A stretch of DNA of 64,000 nucleotides, from contig NMRB01000380.1 of the NCBI GenBank assembly GCA_002633025.1, positions 144,591 to 208,590 of the forward strand, given 5' to 3'. Below, one piece after another: positions 55,823 through 64,000 of the stretch; positions within the stretch are counted from its first letter, which is position 1, and each line of letters begins with the position of its first letter. The DNA is from Notospermus geniculatus. Taxonomy: Eukaryota > Nemertea > Pilidiophora > Heteronemertea > Lineidae. The position numbers and the translations under genes are program-made. The notes under the pieces were generated by a model, which saw only the letters and a list, made by a program, of their open reading frames with translations, ran no database searches and was not told where the DNA came from.

Positions 55823-57003
55823 GTATGTAATAATCAACTAAGTTGTGTTGTCTTTGTTGATCATAATATCCATCCATTCTGTTGAATTTGATGAGGTTCA
55901 TTTCCTATTTAACTAACTTTTATTTAGGCCTTTGCATAGGCCCCTATCATGTAGGCCTAAAATGGATCGCAGGCGGAGGAGGAGGAGTTGGCACACAACA
56001 CAACACCATTGACACACATGACAACGCCATGCGATGCATGCACATGATCATGTGATGATGCATGCATGGCACACATGGCACAGCTAGCCTACCGGTACCC
56101 AGGTAGCCCACCGGTGGTGTAACCTTGTTCGGCAAAAGTTTAGAATCCCCGATCGGAAGTGACGTTACTCCATGACCATGGCACACAATGGAAATCCTAT
56201 TGTACAATGCGGCTTATTCCGTCAATCGATGTCGATGACGATGACCTTTTTTGGGCACTAGGGCCGGCCTAGGCCTAATCGGGGATTCTAAACTCGTTCC
56301 CACTACTAAAATGTAGCTGAACTTAATTGCTACGCCCGGCGATAGGGTCGCTACTGGCACGCACTCTTCACGAAGAGGAGGCGCTAAATTGGAGTGCTGG
56401 CTTACCGTGCATGCCCACAAGACACGCCGCCTGTCGCGGTGTTCAAGAACTAGACAAAGCCCGGGTAGCGTCTACACTACTTTAAAAACCCGCAGGAGAC
56501 GCAGGTCTACGTGTAAATTAAGCCCTCCAAAAACCCTTCGAAATCGGAGGGTTCAAAAAGCCCGGACTTTTCATCCCCGGGTCTATTAGACCCGCGCTTT
56601 TAACAGGTGTAGACAGAAAAGCCCGGGTGAGACGCGGGTTAAGTGTAAACAGGGCTAGTGATATCTACAGTTGAGCTGATGATAATACTTGGTCTGTTTT
56701 GCAGAGTGGCCTCGGGAGCCCCTCATCAGCACTCTCGGGACCTGCAGCAGGCCACTCTAGCTACGTGTACTGACTGCAAGTACAATTGCATAAAACCCAA
56801 ACAAGTTTCAGGCTATAATCATTACCGGTAGTCCTGCACGTGGTGGGGATGCCAGCGAGCATACCCTCAATTTCCAGGGAACCAGCCTTGCCATTGTGTC
56901 CGAGAAGGCTGTGAAGGTGCTCTGGGTTACTGTTTACTACAAATTGAACTTTAGCCCCCATAAAAGAAATATTTGTATCAAGGCTGTTTATTTATTTTTT
57001 CAG
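55823..57003. other. Probable intron with a foldback relic
   Basis: Between 56450 and 56655, AAGCCCGGGTAGCGTCTACAC and GTGTAGACAGAAAAGCCCGGGT are inverted around a CCCTCC...GGAGGG core, probably a short element. AGAGTGGCCT and AGGCCACTCT (56703-56759) form a second stem, and a good acceptor TTTTGCAG precedes 56705. That candidate exon closes at a TGA after 22 codons. Confidence 0.35.
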
Positions 57004-57159
57004 TGCTGTACCGACCATCTAGTCATTTTGAACATGTCATTCACAACCTCGACACCACTTCCCAATCCCGAGAGGCGGAGGTCAGTCTCTGGCTCCTCAA
57101 CCGAGTCATTTCCCAGGCCTGTTGGATGTGGACGGGGTCGAATCTTGGATGCCATCATG
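57004..57159 (+). CDS. Candidate coding exon with start codon (unrecognised)
   Basis: A long pyrimidine tract and CAG acceptor (57001-57003) and a good donor ATG|GTATGT (57160) bound 156 bases. The ATG at 57034 (AACATG) opens 42 codons in phase 0, starting MSFTTSTPLPNPERRRS. The peptide is Ser/Pro/Arg-rich and has no known domain. I could not join it in frame to the exon at 59110: the acceptor before 59074 starts with TAG, and those near 59100 change the frame. It may begin a different short product, or an intermediate exon may be missing. One candidate next exon follows a strong acceptor at 58083. Confidence 0.4.
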
Positions 57160-57349
57160 GTATGTACTATTATGTGGTGTTGAAGTTTGTATGACTATAG
57201 TAGGATGCATCTCTAGACTGCTTTCGCTTTTAACAGATTTTGGTGGTGGACTTGCCTTGCTTGGCTTAGACAATATAAAGAATTAGTACAGTCTTTGTGG
57301 TGCATTGTGACTGTGTTTGCTGTCCAGGGTCCATATTCATAAACATACT

Positions 57350-57497
57350 GGGTCGTATGCACCAAGCAAAGATAATCTTCAACTCAGGTTTAGCCACAAC
57401 TTTTCCATTGTCAGATCATACCCCAGTAAACCTGAACAATTGAAAAGTTGTGGCTCAACCCGAGTTGAAGATTATCTTTGTTTGGTGCATACGGCCC
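57350..57497. mobile_element. Foldback MITE with GGGNCGTATGCACC ends, ACT duplication
   Basis: The left arm GGGTCGTATGCACCAAGCAA pairs with the right arm TTTGGTGCATACGGCCC. AAGATAATCTTCAACTC and GTTGTGGCT/AGCCACAAC lie further in. The flanks are ACT (57347-49 and 57498-500). It resembles the 3-bp-duplication element at 40310 in size and in its GGNCCG-type end. Confidence 0.85.
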
Positions 57498-57595
57498 ACT
57501 ATGTAAGTCAAAGTGTGATACTTATCTTTTGTGTTGAACAAAGGATAAGTGTTACGCTTAGACTTAAATAAACATACTTTAAGTCAAGTGTGATA

Positions 57596-57808
57596 CAGTA
57601 AACTCGAGTTTAAACCACAGGTTCATAAGCACAGTCGAAATGGGAGTGAATAAAACATACCAATTACCACGCTGAATGGCTAGAATTGCTAGAACGATCA
57701 CAACCCACTGATGGAATGAATAGTTGCTTAAGACCTAGGGTGACACTGACCCTACTTTGGGTGTGCTTATGAACATACTGAACCGGTGGTTTAAACTCGA
57801 GCTTACTG
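57596..57808. mobile_element. CAGTAAACTCGAG MITE, copy 2, TA duplication
   Basis: It has the same ends and interior as 36659-36884 and is flanked by TA on both sides. It has lost about 13 bases relative to copy 1, including CACC and part of the CATTGTACTT segment. The two copies are close in sequence, so the family was active fairly recently. Confidence 0.85.
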
Positions 57809-57907
57809 TATATGTACCGGTACTTATAATTTGTGTTGAACAAACGGGAAGTGTCACAGACACTTCGACATAAGCATGATAAGAGTTTGATGAATATGGG
57901 TCCTGGG

Positions 57908-58040
57908 GCATGAATTCATAAGCCTTTGCAACTTTGTGTGGATGCAAATCTATTGTAAGGCAGTCAGTGAACAATAGGGCTTGTACAGCCAAACAACTGA
58001 TTTGTGTGCACGCAAAGTTGCAAAGGCTTTGAAAGTGCAT
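57908..58040. mobile_element. Foldback with AAGCCTTTGCAACTTTG arms
   Basis: CATAAGCCTTTGCAACTTTG (57917) pairs with CAAAGTTGCAAAGGCTTTG (58014). GTGTGGATGCAAATC and GATTTGTGTGCACGC extend the stem. The exact ends and the target duplication are unclear. Confidence 0.6.
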
Positions 58041-58225
58041 GTAATTTTGTAGAACCCTGCTGTCTTTTCCTTATTGTTATAGGGTGAGTTGTTGCTCCAT
58101 CTGATCAATAGAGTGTTTTTTCTCCTTTCTGTTGTGGTGTTGGTAACATTAAACTATTGAAAGAACTAACAATAATGTTGCACTGGGGTTGTAATGGTGT
58201 TGGTCCATGTCAGATATAAAGGACC

Positions 58226-58357
58226 ATGTTAGAGCCGGCAGCACGTGTTTGTATGCTTTGCAAAGGGGCTGGAGGAAGAACGCTCCCATGTCCAAAGTGT
58301 GCATATTTCAGAAAGTATCGGTCCGAATTGGATAAAATTCGCAGTGGTGATACTTGA
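58226..58357 (+). CDS. Tiny frame with two CxxC motifs (doubtful)
   Basis: A 43-residue ATG-to-TGA frame contains CMLCKGAGGRTLPCPKC, two CX2C pairs nine residues apart, as in small zinc ribbons. The preceding GTCAG could be an acceptor but has a poor pyrimidine tract. It lies between the candidate exon at 57004 and the transposase gene. It may be a real small exon or chance. Confidence 0.2.
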   Translation: MLEPAARVCMLCKGAGGRTLPCPKCAYFRKYRSELDKIRSGDT

Positions 58358-58798
58358 ATATGAAAGATTAACAATCACCATGAAGAGAAGTAGTAATGTT
58401 ATGTAACAGTGGCTAAGACAATGCATTTTGATACTTGACAATAAATCCTATTGTATACTGTTGAAACTCCTAAAAATGGTCATAACAGCAGGCCTAGACC
58501 AATAGTAACTGATTAGGCCTATTCTATCAAGAATAATGCCCACCACATTCACGAAAAATGAGATAATTACTTGACAATTAGACTGGACAACTAAAGTTGG
58601 GTGCACTCACTCTTGGTAAGAGCCAGATCTCCTAACAATATGACATTGGCCTCTATGGTGTGATGTAATATGATTTGGCCTATTCCCAGGGGCCTATTAC
58701 CTTGCAATGAACATAATTACGAGTGTTATCTGCAGAGTGTCACCAGAATTGAACATGTTGCATCATGCTTTATGCAGGGTGGCATGTTCTTTTTTTTC

Positions 58799-58907
58799 AG
58801 GCCTTGTCTTCTGTGGCGAACAAAAAACTGCTTGCCTCAGAACAATAGAATAACTCTATTTTGTTCTCAGGCGAGCACTTTTTTGCTCGCCTCAGAAGAC
58901 AAGGCCT
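58799..58907. mobile_element. 109-bp foldback hairpin with AGGCCTTGTCTTCTG arms
   Basis: AGGCCTTGTCTTCTGTGGCG pairs with CGCCTCAGAAGACAAGGCCT. Inside these, CTTGCCTCAGAACAA pairs with TTGTTCTCAGGCGAG, so nearly the whole unit folds. T-runs lie on both sides. It sits about 200 bases before the transposase-USP start codon. Confidence 0.7.
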
Positions 58908-59109
58908 ATTTTTTTTTATTTTGTCAAGTTGAAACATTATTGATGGATCAAGGCCCACATTTGTTCCAGTGCATAATGTCACTGGCACCTTTGTCCATTC
59001 AATTCAGGACATGTCATTCGACTTCATCTCATAAAGCAGGAAGTTATGTAATCCTGATGCACTGTTCCTACAGTAGGCCTTCTCCACAACACCACATAGA
59101 GGACAAGAC

Positions 59110-62100
59110 ATGGAGGGACATGTCCTGTGTTGGAAGTGTGGACAGTTTGTCCAAGAGTTAAATATCAAACGCCACTTGTTGCGGGATGATCAGACAGAGT
59201 ACGACAGCAACAGATTAAAATGTGCCAATTGCAGTCACACATTTTCAAAGGCTACATATGCCAGGACTCATGATTGTCCATTTCTTCCTGGAATTTGGGC
59301 GCTACCACAACCCTTTGTATCGCTGCGGATACCACAAAATGCAGAGGAACTCGTCAAGGCGATGAGTGCTGTCACCCCGAAGGACAAGGTTGCCATCTGC
59401 CGAAGTGGGAATTTGGCGTTACCTGGTGTTTGGCCCTTCATTTTTCTGAAAGAGCAAATTGGTCGAAATCCAATGACAACAATTGAAACTCTGCAGCAAA
59501 TGAGTGCTGTGAATCCTCTCAAACTACTTCGACAATGTTGCGAGTCTACTGATTTGCTGATCAATGCAAACATTCACGTGTTCGATGAAAGGAATGATCG
59601 CCATTTTTTCCTCGCTCCACCTTGGACGGTTCCAATCAACAAGCCAGGTTTCATGTGCAAGGCACACAGTGATGGTCTCATGGAAGTATCTTTGGGTGGC
59701 ACTTTGGTAAGCTATGATTTATCACTTCAACATGTGTCCCAAAATATCAATGATAAGGCTTCAAACAAGATTATTGTTTGCAAGTTACTGAAGGATTCCT
59801 GAAAGTCATGGGCCATTTGGAGGAATATGCTATTGTACACCCATTTCAAATGTCTTAAGAGGGCTTACTGGGTACAAGTACCACAGCTTTGGGATGATCC
59901 TTGGTTGAGTTTATCTAGTTTTTGATTGTTTGTCATGAGACTGTCATAAAAAGTACATGGTATTGTGAATACATTTCACCTATTTCCCTTTTCAGCCGGC
60001 AGAAGTGGGTGATGGCATTGACAACGTAAGTGGATTAGCAGTGGAAGAAATGACCCACTTTACTGAATCTCCTGATGATGCTGCTGTAACAAAAGAACTG
60101 GTAAGTTGTGTTCCAGTTCATGAAAGTCTGAATCAATCTGAGGAAGAATGCATGTCCCTCTTCCGAATGGGGCAGGGGGATTCCAGGACAATTTTCCCCC
60201 ATACAATGAATGACAACTGCTCCTGAATAATTCCCCCTCTCAATTTCCCACTGCAGAATCNNNNNNNNNNNNNNNNNNNNNNNNNNNNNNNNNNNNNNNN
60301 NNNNNNNNNNNNNNNNNNNNNNNNNNNNNNNNNNNNNNNNNGTCGTGTAATGTAAGCAGTTCAGCTTTAAGTGCAAGGACTAGATTGAGCAGGTTTTCTT
60401 ATAATCAGGAAGCAACAAGGTATTTATTTCATGTATTTCCTTTTTCAGCCCTCAGAGGAAGACAGTGGGAATAGCACAACTGAGGCAATGGAAATGGATG
60501 AAGATTGCTCTCTCCACAATGGTGACTCTACAGGCGTAATCGATTGTGAAAGTGGTGACGAGGGCGACTCCAATCCAGAGGATTACGATGTTTTTCCTGA
60601 TGGAGATAACAATGTGGGTGATGGAAATGGATATGTGTATAGAGTGAGTGATCCTCAATATGATGTTGACTATCCACGCCATCAGTGGCCTCAAGATATT
60701 CGGAAACTTCACAATTGTTTTCTCCAACCTTGGCTTCTTACAAGGGAGCAAATACAGAATGCCTCTGGACTGAAGCCTGAATCTTTTTGGGAACTTGTTT
60801 GGCTGCAAAGGGGATCATCTCGCACGACAGGCATTCATATTGCTGCAAAAGTGTTACTCTTCAGATATAAAATGCGAGCAAACCCAGACTTCCGTGACTT
60901 AGGCACAACCTTTCAAATCCATCACACATCAGCAAATTACATATTCTGGCAGCAACTTACTCACTACCTGTTCAAATACTCCAGTATGCCACTTGTAAAT
61001 GCCACGATGAGTGAGGCAGAAAAGCAGCAACTATTTGAAAACATTAAGACGCGTGAATCACCATTCCATCATGAACTGCTATCATACTTCAAAGACCCCA
61101 CGGATACTGATCGAATTGCAATAGGACTTTCACTGGATTCGAAAAAAGTGAAAGTACAGAATTCTGAAGATTATGATAAGCAGAAGGACCTCTACTATCC
61201 AAAGAAGGGTGGACACTGTGTCACATTGGGATCACTTGTGGACACGTCAGGCCATGTAGTTGCTGGATTACCAATGGCAGCTGCTGCCACCCCAAGGTGC
61301 GGGGACAGTCAGCTGGCTGGCCTTGAGCTCATGGCTGCATCAGGGAACACAGATGGACTGAAGGGGATACTTAGGGGAACAGAGATTCATTTCGTCGTCC
61401 TAGCTGTAGATAAAGGGTACACCTATCAGCCTCACAATGTGAACTCTCCAAATGTCATGAAGTTCAGAGAATGGTGTGAGCAAAATGGCTGCCGAATCAT
61501 TTGGCCATCAGAGAAGGATGACCCTATTCTGCAGGTTGTAGATGAGAAAATATGTCTCATTGAATCCCCCAGAAAGGAAGCATTAACTAAGAATAGTAAA
61601 GCTGTTGTAGGAAAACTTCGTTACGCAGTTGAGGCCTTCCATGGTGCTGTAAGTGATGAGAAAGTACTGGATGCTGTGCCACACCAGTTTCTTTGTCCAC
61701 TAGGTGAGGACTTCTGTACAAGGCATGGTGTTCCCTTAGAGTGCAAGAGTGAATCAAGACTCAGTTTGATTTGGTTCACTGCTGTCAACATATACAACAT
61801 GTTTCATCCCAAATTCTTTCTGAAATCCAGTGATGTTCAACAAGTGCGCTTTGCTTCTCTAGTGAAGCGGAGGTTAAACATTGAAAACTTCCTAACTGAT
61901 GATGACATTGACTTCCCAGTTGATGTAACAACTTTTCCACGATGTGGGTCCAGAGTTTGGCAAAGCACAGAGGCACAAAATGTTGGAAGATTAAGAACCG
62001 AGTTTCAACTTCCCCATATTCCATCTGAGGAATTCAACATTTTCCAGGAACTCCCACTTGGACCGTATCTTGTCAGGAGAGCAATGTCATACATTACCCA

Positions 62101-63559
62101 TATTCGCCAGGTGGAGGTAAGCTCTGAAATCAACAGTTTTCAATCCATAGAGGAGTTTTGGAATGCTATGAAAGCACTTCCGGTGTCGACAAGAATATAC
62201 CACAGAACAGTTGTTGTTGAACCATTGGGCTGGAATGCTGACAAATATTTTCATTGGCCATCCTCCGGGCTGAAACTTTTTACCATGAAAGTACCCTCAG
62301 CCAATCGCACAGTCAGGAGTCCCTCAAACTTCAAAAGTCCAATTTTGGCGTTTACAAGTGAGCCATTGGATTACCTCGGATTTAGTGCACCTTTGACATA
62401 CTTGTGCGGGTGGAAGTGTTCATCAAACACTCCTGACATTGGATCAAGAATGTTGGTTGCAGATGCCCACATTTTGGCTCTTCTCATTTTACTCTGTGCA
62501 GATTTGACACATTACAAGCCTATAGTTCGTCAGACACAGCTAGCAGATCCAAAAATGCCTATGGTTTTGCAACCTAGTTTCAGGGGTTTCGATAGCACAG
62601 GGAATAGAAGCTTGCATCAAGGAGGCCGGCGGTTTCGACCATACGTGCCTTATGCAACCAGTACCGGTAGTTCACCTACTGATGAGCAGTCTGAGGTTGG
62701 ATCAGGGGGTACATTTGAAGAAACAGTGGACCAACATCTTGACTGTCCTATCCGTGGATACATAAATGATAGTAACACATGTTATTGTATTGCTGTACTG
62801 CAGTGCTTGAAAGGCTGCAAAGTTCATGAACATTTGGATCCGAATCCTAACTATGTTGAGGGAATAGTCCGTGACATGTGTGAGCAGAATGACGTAGTCA
62901 GTGTTATTCCTTTGGTGGAAGCAGTGAACAGATCCGTTCAACGACCACTCTTCACACTTGGAGAGTTTCATGATGCTGGCGAGTTCCTTATGGAAGTCCT
63001 GAACATGATGAGGATTGAGGATCGTTTCCTCACAACATGGCCTGTTGAATTGCTGTGCCCCCTGGGCCACATGGGACATCAGATGGTTGCCAGAATTCTT
63101 CAGCTAAGGTGTCCAACTGAAGCTGAAAGTGATACCAGTGGAGGAGCGAATCTCCAGGATATGTACACGATGCATTTCCAGCAATTCGAACCTGTGCCTC
63201 TCGTATGTGATCATCAGAATCGAAATAGACTATGTGGCCGGGAAGGATATGGGATTCAGATTACCATGGAGGGGGCAGTGACCATCTTGGAAATTAACAG
63301 AAATGTTGGTTCGCCAAGGAAAATTCGAACAGTGATCCAAGAGCCAGGTGGTGTACCGGTAGTGGGCAATAACCAATCATTGAGAGCAGCACTATGCCAC
63401 ATTGGTGAGGACATAAATGTTGGTCACTGGATAAGTTTTGTTAGGGATGAGAGTGACATATGGTGGAGACTTGATGACAATCATCGTCCTCTTCAGCAGT
63501 CTCCTTGGCGTGCTCAAGGTCGTGATTCCTTGACACTCAATGTTCTCTTCTTTGCATGA
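59110..63559 (+). CDS. Zinc finger - DDE_Tnp_4 transposase - USP protease fusion
   Basis: Model: exons 59110-59706, 59996-60100 and 60449-63559, all phase 0, with donors GTAAGC and GTAAGT and TTTTCAG acceptors; about 1270 residues. The ATG has G at -3 and +4. Residues 1-60 hold two Cys-rich zinc-finger-like motifs (CX2CX11H; CX2CX12HXC). An acidic linker follows, then a helix-turn-helix (about 367-413). The DDE_Tnp_4 domain has candidate catalytic D464 (SLDSKKVKV), conserved D520 (GDSQL), D555 (AVDKGY) and E629 (AVEAFHG), the PIF/Harbinger-ISL2EU pattern. Residues 887-908 (CGWKC...DAHILAL) look like a SWIM motif that has lost a cysteine. Residues 1000-1270 are USP-like: Cys box YINDSNTCY (N1007, C1012), HDAGEFL box (1075-1081), His box GHW (H1227) and D1243. 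A transposase would cut and join DNA; a USP removes ubiquitin. Intron 2 contains an assembly gap. TIRs were not found, so it may be a transposon or a domesticated gene. Confidence 0.8.
60261..60341. other. Assembly gap (N run) within intron 2
   Basis: Unknown bases lie between the 60101 donor and the 60448 acceptor of the transposase-USP gene. A small extra exon could be hidden here, although exons 2 and 3 already join in frame. Confidence 0.95.
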
Positions 63560-64000
63560 AATCATTGGATTACTGCCATCAAGGACTGGTGAGTATGTTT
63601 AGTCTGTTACATAGATTATCAAGGATTCGTAAGTGTTGTTTCAAATCCATTCAGAATACAGGTATTTATTTTCAGAAACTACATCCCAAAGATCCCAAAG
63701 CATCAGTTGATTGATGACTTTCTCAGCTCATATTCTCGTAGATGATGTGGTTGGCTATCTCAATTGTATATCTTTTGATGTTGAGCATGGCTTGAGCTGG
63801 CAACAAGAGTAAGACAAAAGTAGTCTGAATATCAGCTGGGCCCGTTTGACCACAACAAGACTGATTGGCTCCCAAAGCTGCATGGGCATCTAGGATTTAT
63901 CATTAAGCTGCTGCATCATTGATCGTACATATATTATGCACTCAAATGTTCTTGGCCAATCATGTGCAGCAGATTGCATCATGTGATCATAGGATGTCAC
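63560..64000 (+). other. 3' flank of the transposase-USP gene
   Basis: A donor-like CTG|GTGAGT (63591) and an acceptor-like TTATTTTCAG (63676) could define an intron in the 3' UTR. No AATAAA is present before the window ends, and no terminal inverted repeat matching the upstream side is evident. The transcript end therefore lies beyond this window. Confidence 0.35.

Noticed and set aside
58670-59161. 163-residue + strand frame overlapping the start of the transposase-USP gene
   Set aside because: It runs through a foldback hairpin and T-runs and is in a different frame from the zinc-finger exon, which has motifs and phase-matched splicing.
1-64000. CRISPR arrays, operons or ribosome binding sites
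   Set aside because: Introns, poly(A) signals and eukaryotic transposons show a nuclear animal genome; no regularly spaced direct-repeat/spacer structure was seen.

Overview
The window looks like draft nuclear sequence from an animal, most probably a marine invertebrate and perhaps a deuterostome such as an echinoderm, hemichordate or lancelet. I infer this from GT...AG introns, isolated exons in long non-coding stretches, dense short inverted-repeat DNA elements, frequent TACATGTA and TAGGCCTA words, a BEL/Pao retroelement and N-filled gaps. The species is not determined. Little of the window is protein-coding; most of it is decayed mobile-element sequence.

Layout. 1-2.7 kb: a C-rich tract, then the last exon of an unrecognised gene that enters from the left (1996-2560), with a poly(A) signal. 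2.7-16 kb: no convincing gene; a GCGAT/ATCGC-dense hairpin island (about 9.44-9.80 kb), a LINE/SINE-like tail and several inverted-repeat elements. 16.3-26.1 kb: two small intronless PH-domain paralogues in convergent orientation (16301-16762 on +, 25658-26116 on -). Between them lie a 0.93-kb near-identical tandem duplication and large foldback elements. 26-48 kb: repeats, MITEs, a minisatellite (39.0-39.6 kb) and one possible decayed zinc-motif ORF on the minus strand (43.5-44.3 kb). 48.4-51.85 kb: a broken BEL/Pao retrotransposon with gag, zinc knuckles, aspartic protease, reverse transcriptase and a truncated integrase. Its reverse transcriptase is split by a 303-bp element with a clean 5-bp target duplication. 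51.85-54.4 kb: two tandem-repeat arrays; a 922-bp CACTG-ended element sits inside the first and carries a tRNA-like (Pol III) segment.

55.5-64 kb: the most interesting part. A TATA-less promoter-like cluster and a candidate first exon lead towards a gene modelled at 59110-63559, with three exons joined in phase 0. It encodes about 1270 residues: two cysteine-rich zinc-finger-like motifs, an acidic linker, a helix-turn-helix plus DDE_Tnp_4 (PIF/Harbinger-ISL2EU type) transposase domain, a degenerate SWIM-like motif, and a C-terminal ubiquitin-specific-protease (USP, peptidase C19) domain. The expected catalytic residues of both enzymes are visible. A transposase fused to a deubiquitinase is an architecture I do not know as a described system, and it is my main candidate for novelty. 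Whether it is a live transposon or a domesticated host gene cannot be decided here, because I could not find terminal inverted repeats around it.

The recurring theme is nested non-autonomous DNA elements. Several insertions can be dated relative to each other from target-site duplications (2-bp CA, TA; 3-bp ACA, ACT; 5-bp ATTCC, AATGT, TAACT).
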